Origin: DAISKN01 sp963716925
GTDB lineage: Bacteria > Acidobacteriota > Vicinamibacteria > Marinacidobacterales > SMYC01
DNA length: 64,000 nt
NCBI GenBank assembly: GCA_963716925.1
Contig: CAVQUX010000018.1
Location: forward strand, 62,001-126,000
Direction of reading: 5' to 3'
The stretch's first letter is position 1; every line of letters starts with the position of its first letter. Under the pieces are notes generated by a model that did no database searches, was not told where the DNA came from, and was given only the letters and a program-made list of their open reading frames with translations. The position numbers and the translations under genes were made by a program. Of the stretch, positions 42,483-51,381 are shown piece by piece.

Positions 42483-44423
42483 TTACCATCCGCCGCCGCT
42501 GCCCCCTCCGGAGCTTCCGCCCCCGCCGCCGCCACCGCCGCCGCTGCTTCCTCCGCTCGAGCTCTGCGAAGGCGCGGAGACGCCCGACGCGACGGTTCCT
42601 ACGGCGGCCGCCCAGGAGCCCGTCGCCCCCGCGCCGCCGAAGGTGCCCCCTCCTCCCGTCCAGGGACGGCTCGAGCTCCCGCCACCACCTCCGGACGAGG
42701 GGGTTCCGTAGTCGCTCCCCGTCGAGCCCGAGGGGCTCGATGAGCCGGGAGGCCCGTGCGCCCGGAACCAGCGATCCACGTCCGGTCCGAGCTCGAACGC
42801 CAGGAGGTAGGGAAACCATCGATCCTCGAGCCGAGGGTCGGGCTTCGAGAGCTCGTACGCGAAGTACCTCCGGGCGGCCGCGAGCTTCTTGCGAAGATCG
42901 AGCGCGAGAGAGCCCTCGCGGAACTTCGCCGCGTTGAAGAGGCTCGCGACGAGCGCGAGCACGAAGAGCGCGTAACCCAGGAGCGCGAGAACACCGTTCC
43001 GCCACGGGTTTTTGTTCACGAATGCGAAGGCGGCCATCGCGAGAACCGCCGCGGGGATCAGGAAGGGGAGCGAGAAGGCGAGGAGCCGTTGGACCCTTTT
43101 CCGATAGAGCGCCGCAGCGATGAATCCCACCCCGTAGACGACGATGGCGATCAGCGCAGGCGTCAGCAGAAACCAGATCCCCGGCGGATCGACGAGAGCG
43201 GAAGCGGCGATCGCGAGGAACGAGGCGACGAGGAGATAGCGCGTAGGCCTTCCCGAGACCTGCCTCGGCGCTCGCGAGTCGCCGAGGAGCTTCGCGACCC
43301 TGCGCTTCAACGGCTCTTTGATCTGGGCGGCGGGATCGAAGCCCCGATTCTCGTAGTGCTTGCGGATCTTGACGGTATCGGTCACGTTTCCTGAAACGAA
43401 GAGCGAGCTCACGAGCGCGCTCTCGTATCCCGACAGCGACTTCCGGTCGACGAGGAGCTCCATGCGGAGGTTCTCCGTCGATCGGAGGAGACCGCGAGTC
43501 CGAAAGACCTCCGTCCGGAGCTTTCCCTCGGAGACCATGCGCGCGAGGAGCGCCGCCACTTCGGGCGCCGAAGTGGTGTCGTCCCATGCGGTCCCCACTT
43601 CTTCGGGAAGCATGCTGAAGACGTTGGCCTCGAGCCAGCTCCAATCGATCGAGCTCAGGGGAACGAGGGGTGCGAAGCGGCCGAGGACGTCCTCTCCCCG
43701 ATAGAAGAGCAATCCAATCACGGCGACCGCAATCATGAAAGCAAGCGCGAGCCCGGAGCGGAGCGGTCCAAGGGCGCCCCTTCGAACCGCGGACGGCGCG
43801 CCCTCTCCCCGATACTGGAGGAGCCGGTGCACCACCACGCTTTCCCCCGGCTGGAGCTTCTCTCTGAGGATTCGTTCGCCGAGCTCTTCTTTCGCTCTCC
43901 ACGAAGGGTCCAGGATGAGCTCGAGGGAAAAGGAGACGATGGGTCCGGGCCGCTCGGGAAAGGCGAAGTCGTGATCGAGCACGTAGCCTTCGGCGGTGGG
44001 AGCGAGAACGTTCTCGAGGGCGTAGTCGAGGACGTAGATCCGTTCCGAATCCTCAAAGGGAGGGTCGGAGGGCAGCCGGCTTCGCCATCGAAGCGTCGTC
44101 GAATCCGCCCACGCGTATTCGTCGACGCGGGCGAGATCCCGGTTCAATGTGAGCGGGATCCGGGAATGGGTCGCGAGGTCCTCTCTCTCGATGCCGTTGA
44201 GCTCGAGCCGGTGCTCGAGCCCGAGCCGAAAGCCCCGCTCCCCGCCGTTCCAGTCGCCGGTGAACACCATGTGATGGCGCTCGATAACCTGGAGACGCCC
44301 GTCCGCATCCAGCCGGGCCTTCACATCCAGGCTTCGCCAATAGAGGGACCGGGGTTGGGCGGAAACCGGAAGCGGTAGAAAGAGCGGAAGTAGAGCCAGC
44401 GCCCTCCATCTGTTCGCGCGCAT
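42483..44423 (-). CDS. DUF2207-domain membrane protein with Gly/Ser-rich tail
   Basis: A protein of 646 residues. Signal peptide (ALALLPLFLPLPVSA), an extracytoplasmic DUF2207 domain at about 25-210 (VIERHHMVFTGDWNGGERGF), a helix at about 228-245, a cytoplasmic region with SMLPEEVGTAWDDTTSAPEVAALL, then four or five helices at about 385-490, and a tail of about 75 residues of Gly and Ser ending in GGGSGGGW. The Gly-rich C-terminus is typical of DUF2207 and is usually cytoplasmic or periplasmic depending on the branch. Function unknown; envelope association only. Confidence 0.82.
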   Translation of the reverse strand: MRANRWRALALLPLFLPLPVSAQPRSLYWRSLDVKARLDADGRLQVIERHHMVFTGDWNGGERGFRLGLEHRLELNGIEREDLATHSRIPLTLNRDLARVDEYAWADSTTLRWRSRLPSDPPFEDSERIYVLDYALENVLAPTAEGYVLDHDFAFPERPGPIVSFSLELILDPSWRAKEELGERILREKLQPGESVVVHRLLQYRGEGAPSAVRRGALGPLRSGLALAFMIAVAVIGLLFYRGEDVLGRFAPLVPLSSIDWSWLEANVFSMLPEEVGTAWDDTTSAPEVAALLARMVSEGKLRTEVFRTRGLLRSTENLRMELLVDRKSLSGYESALVSSLFVSGNVTDTVKIRKHYENRGFDPAAQIKEPLKRRVAKLLGDSRAPRQVSGRPTRYLLVASFLAIAASALVDPPGIWFLLTPALIAIVVYGVGFIAAALYRKRVQRLLAFSLPFLIPAAVLAMAAFAFVNKNPWRNGVLALLGYALFVLALVASLFNAAKFREGSLALDLRKKLAAARRYFAYELSKPDPRLEDRWFPYLLAFELGPDVDRWFRAHGPPGSSSPSGSTGSDYGTPSSGGGGGSSSRPWTGGGGTFGGAGATGSWAAAVGTVASGVSAPSQSSSGGSSGGGGGGGGGSSGGGSGGGW

Positions 44424-44663
44424 CCTCTAACGATAAGCGACGGAGCTCCAAGCAGTCGAGTGCAAGGAAACCAATTGTCGGTCCGCCTTACACGGGTCTC
44501 GAGGACCCTATCTCGCGTCGATAGAATGATGAACGGATAGCTCGAAATCGACGATGTAAGTTAAGCCGACGGCTGCAAGGAGCAGACAAGCTTGCCGCAC
44601 CGCTTGCGGCGCGCGCGTGAACTCCTTGATGACGAAAGAGATGAGCCATGTGAAGCCTCCTGG

Positions 44664-44679
44664 TGGCGCGGGAGTTGCA
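44664..44679 (+). promoter_or_regulatory. sigma-54 (-24/-12) promoter of the second PEP-CTERM operon
   Basis: The 16-mer TGGCGCGGGAGTTGCA fits TGGCACGN4TTGCW with one mismatch; GG (44665) and GC (44677) are exactly 10 bp apart. The predicted start site, near 44690, is 2 nt before ATG 44692. The gap 44424-44663 has no other recognisable gene or site. Confidence 0.7.
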
Positions 44680-44691
44680 GGTCGCCACGGG

Positions 44692-45342
44692 ATGAAGCAC
44701 GTGAACAACAACTGGATTCTCCCGCTTCTCGTCCTCGGTTCGTGCGCCGGCGCGGCGGACGCGGCCACGATTGCCCTGAGCGGCTACCTGAACGAATCGG
44801 CCAACCCGTTCCTGGTCGGCCCCGGGCCGGGCGGCTCCAATGCGCCTTCGTTCGCAGATGACTTCGAAATCGCGAACAACACGGCGCTCCACCCCATTAC
44901 CATCCCGGTCACCGGAGCGGTTACGTTCACGAGCCTGGGTTTCGCGACGGGCGGAATCGACCCCTACTTCACGCTCTTCTCGGGCACCGGTGCCGGGGCG
45001 ACATTCGTCGATTCGAATTTCGATGAAGCTTTCTCGACGGGGGGCGACTTCAGTCTTACCTTCACCCTCGCGGCCGGGGACTACACCGTGGCGATGGGCA
45101 CCTTCGCCAACATGTCCTTCGCCGAGAACAATCCCGACGCCGACCCCACTCTCGGGGATGGATTCACCGGGCTCGGTGCGCCCGTCTTTCTCGGATTCGC
45201 GAATCCGTACTATTACGAGATCGAGATCGCCACCCCCACTTCGCCCGCGCCAGAGCCGTCTTCGTTCCATCTCGTCGCCCTCGTCGGCGCGGCCGCGCTC
45301 GGCTTTCGACACCGGAAGGACTCTAGAAAGGACCAATCATGA
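44692..45342 (+). CDS. PEP-CTERM protein with DVUA0089-type domain
   Basis: A protein of 216 residues. ATG 44692 is used because starts at 44617 or 44641 lie before the predicted transcription start; GTG 44701 is also possible. Signal peptide ILPLLVLGSCAGAADA. The body matches the DVUA0089-like domain: DPYFTLFSGTGAGATF, STGGDFSLTFTLAAGDYTVAM, FANPYYYEIEI. The tail PAPEPSSFHLVALVGAAALG with FRHRK is a PEP-CTERM sorting signal. It overlaps the next gene by 4 bp. Role at the cell surface or in the matrix inferred. Confidence 0.85.
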   Translation: MKHVNNNWILPLLVLGSCAGAADAATIALSGYLNESANPFLVGPGPGGSNAPSFADDFEIANNTALHPITIPVTGAVTFTSLGFATGGIDPYFTLFSGTGAGATFVDSNFDEAFSTGGDFSLTFTLAAGDYTVAMGTFANMSFAENNPDADPTLGDGFTGLGAPVFLGFANPYYYEIEIATPTSPAPEPSSFHLVALVGAAALGFRHRKDSRKDQS

Positions 45343-45863
45343 CGCGTTGGAAGAATCTCCTGGGCATGGGTTTCGGTCTCTGCGCCCTCCTCGCCGTCGC
45401 GGGAGCGGTGACTTCGGTTCCTGCGCTCGCTCAAGCGGTGCGGGCCGCGCTCGTGCGCGACGTGGACAACCCCGCCGTCGATCCCGTCCGAACGGCGCTT
45501 CTCGTACAGATTCCGGCGAATCAAGGTTTTCAAACCGTGGATGGATTGATCGTCCCGCCCGGCAAACGGCTCGTAATCGAGAATGCCTCGGTCTGGACCT
45601 TTACCACCAACCCCGACAGGATTACGGGCGTGTGGGTCAGGCCGAAGACCCTCCCGAACCCGCCGGTATATCTCCTGCTCGATCCCAGCGAGAGCGAATT
45701 TCGAACCCTGAGCTTCAACGCGACGGTGGCCGCATACAATCGGACGATCCGAGCGTACTTCAACCCGGGAGAGCAGTTGACGGCAGAGGTCTATGCCGAC
45801 GGAACCGCAGCCTTGAAGCAGGCCAATATCTACCTGCAGGGTTACTACGTCACTCTGCCATAG
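45339..45863 (+). CDS. secreted protein of unknown family, coupled to PEP-CTERM gene
   Basis: A protein of 174 residues with AAGGA upstream of ATG 45339 and ATGA overlap with the PEP-CTERM gene. Signal peptide LLGMGFGLCALLAVAGAVTS. Mature part is beta-rich: TALLVQIPANQGFQTVDGL, VPPGKRLVIENASVWTF, LSFNATVAAYNRTIRAYF, PGEQLTAEVYADG. It reads like a jelly-roll adhesin or trimer head but matches nothing I recognise. Because of the coupling it should share the sigma-54 promoter. An antisense frame that extends RecQ covers it fully and is rejected. Confidence 0.7.
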   Translation: MTRWKNLLGMGFGLCALLAVAGAVTSVPALAQAVRAALVRDVDNPAVDPVRTALLVQIPANQGFQTVDGLIVPPGKRLVIENASVWTFTTNPDRITGVWVRPKTLPNPPVYLLLDPSESEFRTLSFNATVAAYNRTIRAYFNPGEQLTAEVYADGTAALKQANIYLQGYYVTLP

Positions 45864-45976
45864 CACTGGACCGTCGGTCGCGGCGCTCACGCGAAGCTTT
45901 TTGCCGGAGGGGATCCGGCGCTTTGTCGGAAAGTCCACACCGGAGCGGTGAGGAACGTGACGGCTCGACCGGTTCG

Positions 45977-47801
45977 TCAGCCCCCGGGCGGCCTTTCGCG
46001 CTGTTCCACTCTCGCGTATGACCTCGAGGAACAGATTCCCGTACCTCTCGAGCTTGGCCTCCCCCACTCCAGAGATCGACCTCATAGCAGCGAGCGACGA
46101 GGGGCGGACGCGCGCCATCTCGGCGAGGGTGCGGTCGTGGAAGATGACGTAGGCGGGAAGTTTCTTCTCCTGCGCGATCGCGCGGCGTTTCTCCCGCAGC
46201 GCCTCGAAGAGGCGCTGGTCGCCCGGGCTGTCGGCGGGAGCGGCCCTCGCTGTCCTCGATACCGCCGCGACGGAGTGCGTCATCGGGTCCCGGCGAAGGC
46301 GGAGGCTCTGTTCTCCCTTCAGAACCGGGCGCGCTCGGGGCGAGAGCCGAAGGCCCCCGTGCTCGGGCTCGACTTCCAGGAGGCCTGCGGCGACGAGCTG
46401 GCGGTAGACCGAAAGCCATTCCCCGCGGTCGAGCTCCCGTCCGATCCCGAACGTCGACAGGCGATCGTGTCCCTTGCCGCGGATGCGATCGTTCGAGGTC
46501 CCGGTGAGGACGTCGGCGAGATAGGCCGCCCCGAACGACTGACCCGTCCGGTAGACGTTCGAGAGCGCCTTCTGCGCCGCCTCCGTTCCGTCGTACGTAG
46601 CGACCGGCTCGAGGCAGGTGTCACAGTTTCCGCAGGCGCCTTCGTGCTCCTCTCCGAAATAACGCAGCAGCACCGCTCTCCGGCACTCGACGGTCTCGCA
46701 ATAGCCCAGGAGAGCGTTGAGCTTCCGGTGCTCTACGCGCTTGCGCTCGGCCGGGGCGTCGGAGCCTTCGACGAGCTGCCGGATGAGGACCGCATCGCCG
46801 TACCCGTAGCTCATCCACGCATCGGACGGAAGGCCGTCGCGTCCGGCGCGGCCGGTCTCCTGATAGTAGGCCTCGAGGCTCTTCGGAAGATCGAGGTGAG
46901 CGACGAAACGGACGTCGGGCTTGTCGATCCCGAGCCCGAAGGCGATGGTGGCGACCATGGTGACGCCGTCTTCCTTGAGGAAGCGGCTCTGGTGCCGCTG
47001 GCGTTGCGCCGTCTCCATGCCCGCGTGATACGCGAGGGCGGGAATCCCCTCCGTGTCCAGAAAGCGCGCCGTCTCCTCCACCTTCCGGCGGCTCATGCAA
47101 TAGACGATGCCGCTCGCTCCCTGGTGCCGTTTTCGAAAGAATTGAAGAAGGTCGTTCTTCGCGTTCCGCTTGGGGACGACTTGATAACGGATGTTCGGTC
47201 GATCGAACCCGGAAACGAAGATCCTCGCGTTCTCGAGCTCCAGGTGCTCGAGGATCTCCCGCCGGGTGAGATCGTCCGCGGTCGCCGTCAACGCGACCCT
47301 CGGGACGCCGGGAAACCGCTCTCGCAGGACGTCGAGCTTTCGGTACTCGGGACGGAAGTCATGTCCCCACTGGCTGACGCAGTGGGCCTCGTCGATCGCG
47401 AAAAGAGCGATACGGGTCTTTCCAAGAAGGTCGAGAAAGCCGGGCGTCGCGAGCCGCTCCGGAGCGACGTACAGGAGATCGACCCGTTCCTGGACGACGT
47501 CCGATTCGACCCGCCGGGCTTCGCTTCCCGAAAGGCTCGAGTTCAGATAGGACGCCCGCACTCCGAGCTCGCGGAGCGCATCGACCTGGTCCTGCATGAG
47601 GGCGATGAGCGGGGATACGACGACGCCGACACCTTCGCGGGCGAGGGCCGGGATCTGGTAGCAGAGGCTCTTGCCGCCGCCGGTCGGCATGAGCACCAGC
47701 GCATCGCCGCCCGAGGAGACGTGCTCGATGACCGCTTTCTGGTGTCCGCGGAAGTCCGAGTACCCGAAAACCGACCTCAGAATTTCCTTCAGATCCATCA
47801 T
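45977..47801 (-). CDS. recQ: ATP-dependent DNA helicase RecQ, stop codon masked by an indel
   Basis: Full RecQ: FGYSDFRGHQ, Walker A LMPTGGGKSLCYQ, DEAHCVSQWGHDFRPEY, motif VI QETGRAGRDG, zinc site CETVECRRAV...GNCDTC, RQC and HRDC (PAYVIFHDRTLAEMA, ISGVGEAKLERYG). As given, the frame runs on to 45213, antisense to two genes. Removing one base from the C5 run at 45981-45985 yields a TGA at once and a 607-residue protein, close to the E. coli RecQ length of about 609. The start is ATG 47801 or 47798. It works in recombination and fork repair with RecJ and SSB. Confidence 0.9.
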
Positions 47802-47999
47802 GGAAACGAGACGAAATTCGTGCGGGGCAGCCTCCCTCTCCGGCTCGGCCCATTGTAGACCCGGCACCGTGTCGGATCCTCGTCGATTCATCCCCGCCGC
47901 GGTAATATAGGAGTAAAGCAGCGCCGAGCGATGTCGCTCGTCGACATCGGACAACGTGGGACGATTCGAGCCCGGCGTCCCCAGAAAAAGGAAGGACCC

Positions 48000-49040
48000 G
48001 TGCTGATACCCGCTCCCGTTTTGCGCGCGTTTCTCGTTCTCTGCACAGCCGCTCTGGCGCTCTTCCTCGGGGCCTGTGCGCCGAAACCGGAGGAAGTAGA
48101 AACCAAGTCCGGCGAAGCCGCGCCCGAAGAGAACGTCGAGAAGATCGAGCAGCCCGCGGATACTTCGACGTTTCCCGAGGTCGCCGCCCGGGTGAACGGC
48201 ACCGGGATCGCGACGAAGGACCTTCTCGATCGCGCCGACGCCATGGCGGCGCAGGGCTCTTCGGAGGTGCGGTCGCTCGAGTTCTACCGACGCGTTCTGA
48301 ACGACCTGATAGGAGCCGAGCTCCTCTTTCAGCAGAGCCGGGACCGGAATCTCATGGCCACTGCCGACGAGGTGAACGGGCAGCTCGAGGCGATGCGCGG
48401 CCGCTTTCCCGACCCCGCCCAGTTCGAGCAGGCGCTCGCGTCTCAGGGTCTCACCGTCGATGGGCTCCGGAGCCAGGTCCAGAAGAACATGAGCATCCAG
48501 AAGCTGATCGCGAGCGACATCGCTCCCAAGGTCAGCGTCACCTCGGAGGCGGTCAGGAAGTTCTACGATGAGAACGGCGACCAGATGCGACAGCCCGCTC
48601 GGCTGCGCATCCGGCACATCCTCAAGCAGGTGCCGCCCGGCGCGTCGCCGGAAGTCCGTGAAGCGGCTCGGTCCGCGCTCGAGAAGCTACGCGAGCAGGC
48701 GAGCTCCGGGTCGGACTTCGCTGCCCTCGCCCGCGAGCATTCCGAGGATCCCGGCTCCGCCGCCAATGGGGGAGAGCTCACCATCAGCCCGGGAGAGACC
48801 GTCCCCGAGTTCGAGAAGGCCGCTTTCGCGCTCGCTCCTGGAGGCATCAGTCCGGTCATCGAGACCCAGTTCGGTTTCCACGTCATCGAGCTCCAGGAGA
48901 AGATCGCGGGCCAGCTCGTGCCCTACGAACAGGTGCAGCCGCGAATCCAGCAGTTTCTCCAACAGCGAGGCGTTCAGGAGCAGATCGAGGGCGCGATCGA
49001 GATTCTGAAAAAGAGCGCCGAGGTCGAGATCTTGATCTGA
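48000..49040 (+). CDS. parvulin-type peptidyl-prolyl isomerase lipoprotein (SurA/PrsA-like)
   Basis: A protein of 346 residues from GTG 48000 with AAGGAAGGA just before. The lipoprotein signal ends in LALFLGAC. The SurA-N chaperone part covers about 60-205 (VNGTGIATKDLLDRAD, FEQALASQGLTVDGLRSQV) and one rotamase domain about 210-305 (RIRHILKQVP, ALAREHSEDPGSAANGGEL, IETQFGFHVIELQEK). It assists folding of exported proteins, probably barrels, at the outer or inner membrane surface. Divergent from RecQ. Confidence 0.88.
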   Translation: MLIPAPVLRAFLVLCTAALALFLGACAPKPEEVETKSGEAAPEENVEKIEQPADTSTFPEVAARVNGTGIATKDLLDRADAMAAQGSSEVRSLEFYRRVLNDLIGAELLFQQSRDRNLMATADEVNGQLEAMRGRFPDPAQFEQALASQGLTVDGLRSQVQKNMSIQKLIASDIAPKVSVTSEAVRKFYDENGDQMRQPARLRIRHILKQVPPGASPEVREAARSALEKLREQASSGSDFAALAREHSEDPGSAANGGELTISPGETVPEFEKAAFALAPGGISPVIETQFGFHVIELQEKIAGQLVPYEQVQPRIQQFLQQRGVQEQIEGAIEILKKSAEVEILI

Positions 49041-49176
49041 CGCCAGGCGGGAAAACCCGAGATTCCCGCCGATCGCATTCCAGCATTCGCCCGCCTCGAA
49101 GATTTCGGTCCCGCTATTTGTTACGATGGATTGAAGCCCTGCACAACCTGAATCGCGATTCGGACGGGAGGAAACC

Positions 49177-50430
49177 ATGTCTACCGAGGCGGCTCGCCGG
49201 CCGGACCTGGGAGGTCAGCTCCTCCTGGAGATTTCCGTACTCCGCACGCTCTGCCTCACCGTGAACTCCGACGGCTCCGAGCTCAAGTATCGAATCCTCG
49301 ACGACCTGGTGGAAGACGACTTCTACTTCCCCGTCACCCGTACGGTGTTCGCCGCCATCTCCGAGCTCCACCAGAACGGCGATCAGGTGGTGGCTCAAAA
49401 CCTGCAAGACATTCTGAACGTGCATGCGGTCGACATACCCGACGACTTCTACGTAGAGGACCTGTTCCAGGGCGAGCTCGCCTCGATGGCGACGCTCTCG
49501 GGATGGATCGAGATTCTCAAGTCGGCCGAAAAGCCGGAGGCGCCTCCCGCCGCGGTCCTCGAGCCGCCGGCGCCCGCCGCCGCGGCGGTGGAGGATCCCG
49601 AAGACGTCTGGCCCACGCGCCTCCCGGAGGCGCCTCCACCCGGGGAGCCGGTTTCCAACGACGTGCTCACGCCCGAGAGCGGCCAATGGCTGAGCTTTCT
49701 CGCGGATCTCACAAGGAAGCAGGCCGAAAGGCTGAAGACCGGGTTCGCGGCGTTCGACGCGGAATGCGGCGGGCTCCTTCCCGGGCTCGTGCTGCTCGCG
49801 GGGAGCGACCGGAGCCAGCTCATCGATTTTCTGAAGCAGCTCGTCGACCAGATCGCGATTGACTCCCGGGGGCCCTGCCTCTATCTCTCCTTCGAACGGT
49901 CGAAAGCGGCCCTGCGACTCCAGACGCTGTCGCGTCTATCGGGGGCCCCGTCGGCCGAGATCGAGAAGGGCGCTTTCGGCCGGGACTCGGCGAAGTGGCA
50001 GGACATCGTCCGGGCCGGCGAGCACGCCGTCGAGTGGCTCCAGCGGATCTACGTCGTCGAGGCCCGCCCAGGCCTCAGCGTCACCGGCATCCGCGAGCTG
50101 CGGCAAGGGCTCCTCGATTCGGGAGCGGGAGCCCCGCGGCTCGTGGCCGTCGACAACCTCGACAAGCTCGCGAACGAGAGCGACCTTCTGCACTCCGTCG
50201 CCGAGCTGAAAGAGCTAGCGGAGACGTTCGGGATCGTCGTCGTGGGCGCCGCCACCGAGCTCGCGATCGTCCACGAGCGGAGCGCCGACATGGCGGCGAC
50301 GATCCAGCAGGAGAATGGAAAGACCGTGGTCACCGTCTCGACCGGTCCGTCGGCGAAGCCGACCGTTCTCCGCTTCGAGCACCGCCGCGAGACCCATCGA
50401 TTCGACGAGCACGAGGCGCGCGTTGGTTGA
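49177..50430 (+). CDS. DnaB-like protein with a degenerate Walker A
   Basis: A protein of 417 residues with GGGAGG before ATG 49177. Residues about 12-105 look like the DnaB N-terminal helical domain (LLEISVLRTLCL, VEDDFYFPVTRTVFAAISEL). A Pro/Ala-rich linker follows, then a RecA-like domain: GFAAFDAECGGLLPGLVLLAGSDR, CLYLSFERSKAALRLQTLSRL, RLVAVDNLDKLA and LKELAETFGIVVVGAATELA. These line up with DnaB_C, but the P-loop reads AGSDRSQL instead of GKT/S, so ATP hydrolysis is unlikely. It may be a regulatory or structural relative; no replication genes adjoin. Confidence 0.65.
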   Translation: MSTEAARRPDLGGQLLLEISVLRTLCLTVNSDGSELKYRILDDLVEDDFYFPVTRTVFAAISELHQNGDQVVAQNLQDILNVHAVDIPDDFYVEDLFQGELASMATLSGWIEILKSAEKPEAPPAAVLEPPAPAAAAVEDPEDVWPTRLPEAPPPGEPVSNDVLTPESGQWLSFLADLTRKQAERLKTGFAAFDAECGGLLPGLVLLAGSDRSQLIDFLKQLVDQIAIDSRGPCLYLSFERSKAALRLQTLSRLSGAPSAEIEKGAFGRDSAKWQDIVRAGEHAVEWLQRIYVVEARPGLSVTGIRELRQGLLDSGAGAPRLVAVDNLDKLANESDLLHSVAELKELAETFGIVVVGAATELAIVHERSADMAATIQQENGKTVVTVSTGPSAKPTVLRFEHRRETHRFDEHEARVG

Positions 50431-50468
50431 TCCAGACGCACGCGACATCGCATAGAATCCGCGCTCGG

Positions 50469-51374
50469 ATGCTGAGGCTTCGATGGACGTGGGTGCTCCT
50501 TTGCGCCTTCGCTGTCCCCTCGGAAGCGCAGGAGCTCGAGCCCGGCGCGTATTCGGTCTCCCCCATCGGCCTCAACTTTCTCGTCGCCACTTATAACCAC
50601 AGCGGCGGAGACCTGACCTTCGATCCGGCGCTTCCCGTCGAGGACGCCGAGGCCACCATCCACACCGCCGTCGCCGCTTACGTTCGGAGCGTGAACGTCT
50701 TCGGCCGCTCGGGAAACGTCGGGATCCTGGTGCCGTACTCCCTGGGACACATCCAGGGCAATTACATCGGGGAGTTCACCGAGGTGGACCGCTCCGGGTT
50801 TCGAGACCCCGCCGTGCGCTTCGCCGTCAACCTGTACGGCGCGCCGGCGATGGATCTCAAGGGCTTCGCCTCCTATCGGCAGAAGACGAACGTCGGCATA
50901 AGCCTCGTCGCCGCGCTGCCTCTGGGAGAGTACGATCCGACGAAGCTCATCAACCTCGGCTCGAACCGCTTCTCGTTCAAGCCCGAAGTCGGCGTTTCCC
51001 GCGCTCTCGGAAGGTGGACCCTGGAGCTCTATGGCGGCGTCTGGCTCTTCACCGACAACGAGGACTTCTATGGCGGAAAGACCCGGGAACAGGACGCGCT
51101 CGGCTCTGCCCAGGTCCACGTCCTCTATACCTTCCGGCCGCGTTTGTGGATCGCGGTCGACGGGAACTACTACAGCGGGGGAACGACGACGGTGGACGGA
51201 CGGCGAAATCTCGACCTTCAGAAGAACTCCAGGATCGGGGCGACGTTCTCCTTTCCTCTGGGCGCGCGGCAGTCGGTGAAGGTCGCTTTCAGCAGGGGCG
51301 CCTTCACCACCATCGGCGCCGATTTCACCTCGTTCGTCGCCGGCTACCAGTTCCTCTGGGGTGCGGGGCTCTGA
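50469..51374 (+). CDS. outer-membrane transporter of the phenol MetA-degradation family
   Basis: A protein of 301 residues. Signal peptide LRWTWVLLCAFAVPSEAQ, then LEPGAYSVSPIGLNFLVATYNHSGGDL, the family's opening strand, and a barrel with VGISLVAALPLGEYDP, FSFKPEVGVSRALGRWTLE, VLYTFRPRLWIAVDG, and a closing YQFLWGAGL. These barrels (pfam13557 type) are common in soil bacteria near diverse catabolic or envelope genes; transport specificity unknown. A TAGAAT box lies 10 nt upstream of ATG 50469, with no ribosome binding site. Confidence 0.78.
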   Translation: MLRLRWTWVLLCAFAVPSEAQELEPGAYSVSPIGLNFLVATYNHSGGDLTFDPALPVEDAEATIHTAVAAYVRSVNVFGRSGNVGILVPYSLGHIQGNYIGEFTEVDRSGFRDPAVRFAVNLYGAPAMDLKGFASYRQKTNVGISLVAALPLGEYDPTKLINLGSNRFSFKPEVGVSRALGRWTLELYGGVWLFTDNEDFYGGKTREQDALGSAQVHVLYTFRPRLWIAVDGNYYSGGTTTVDGRRNLDLQKNSRIGATFSFPLGARQSVKVAFSRGAFTTIGADFTSFVAGYQFLWGAGL

Positions 51375-51381
51375 GAGGCCC

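Noticed and set aside
45903..45919. 6-bp stem after gene 45863 as a terminator
   Set aside because: GCCGGA/TCCGGC is short, and no T-tract follows on either strand.
45213..48617. 1134-codon minus-strand frame
   Set aside because: Only the part from 47801 to about 45977 is RecQ. The N-terminal extension is antisense to the parvulin gene, and the C-terminal part is explained by a one-base indel.
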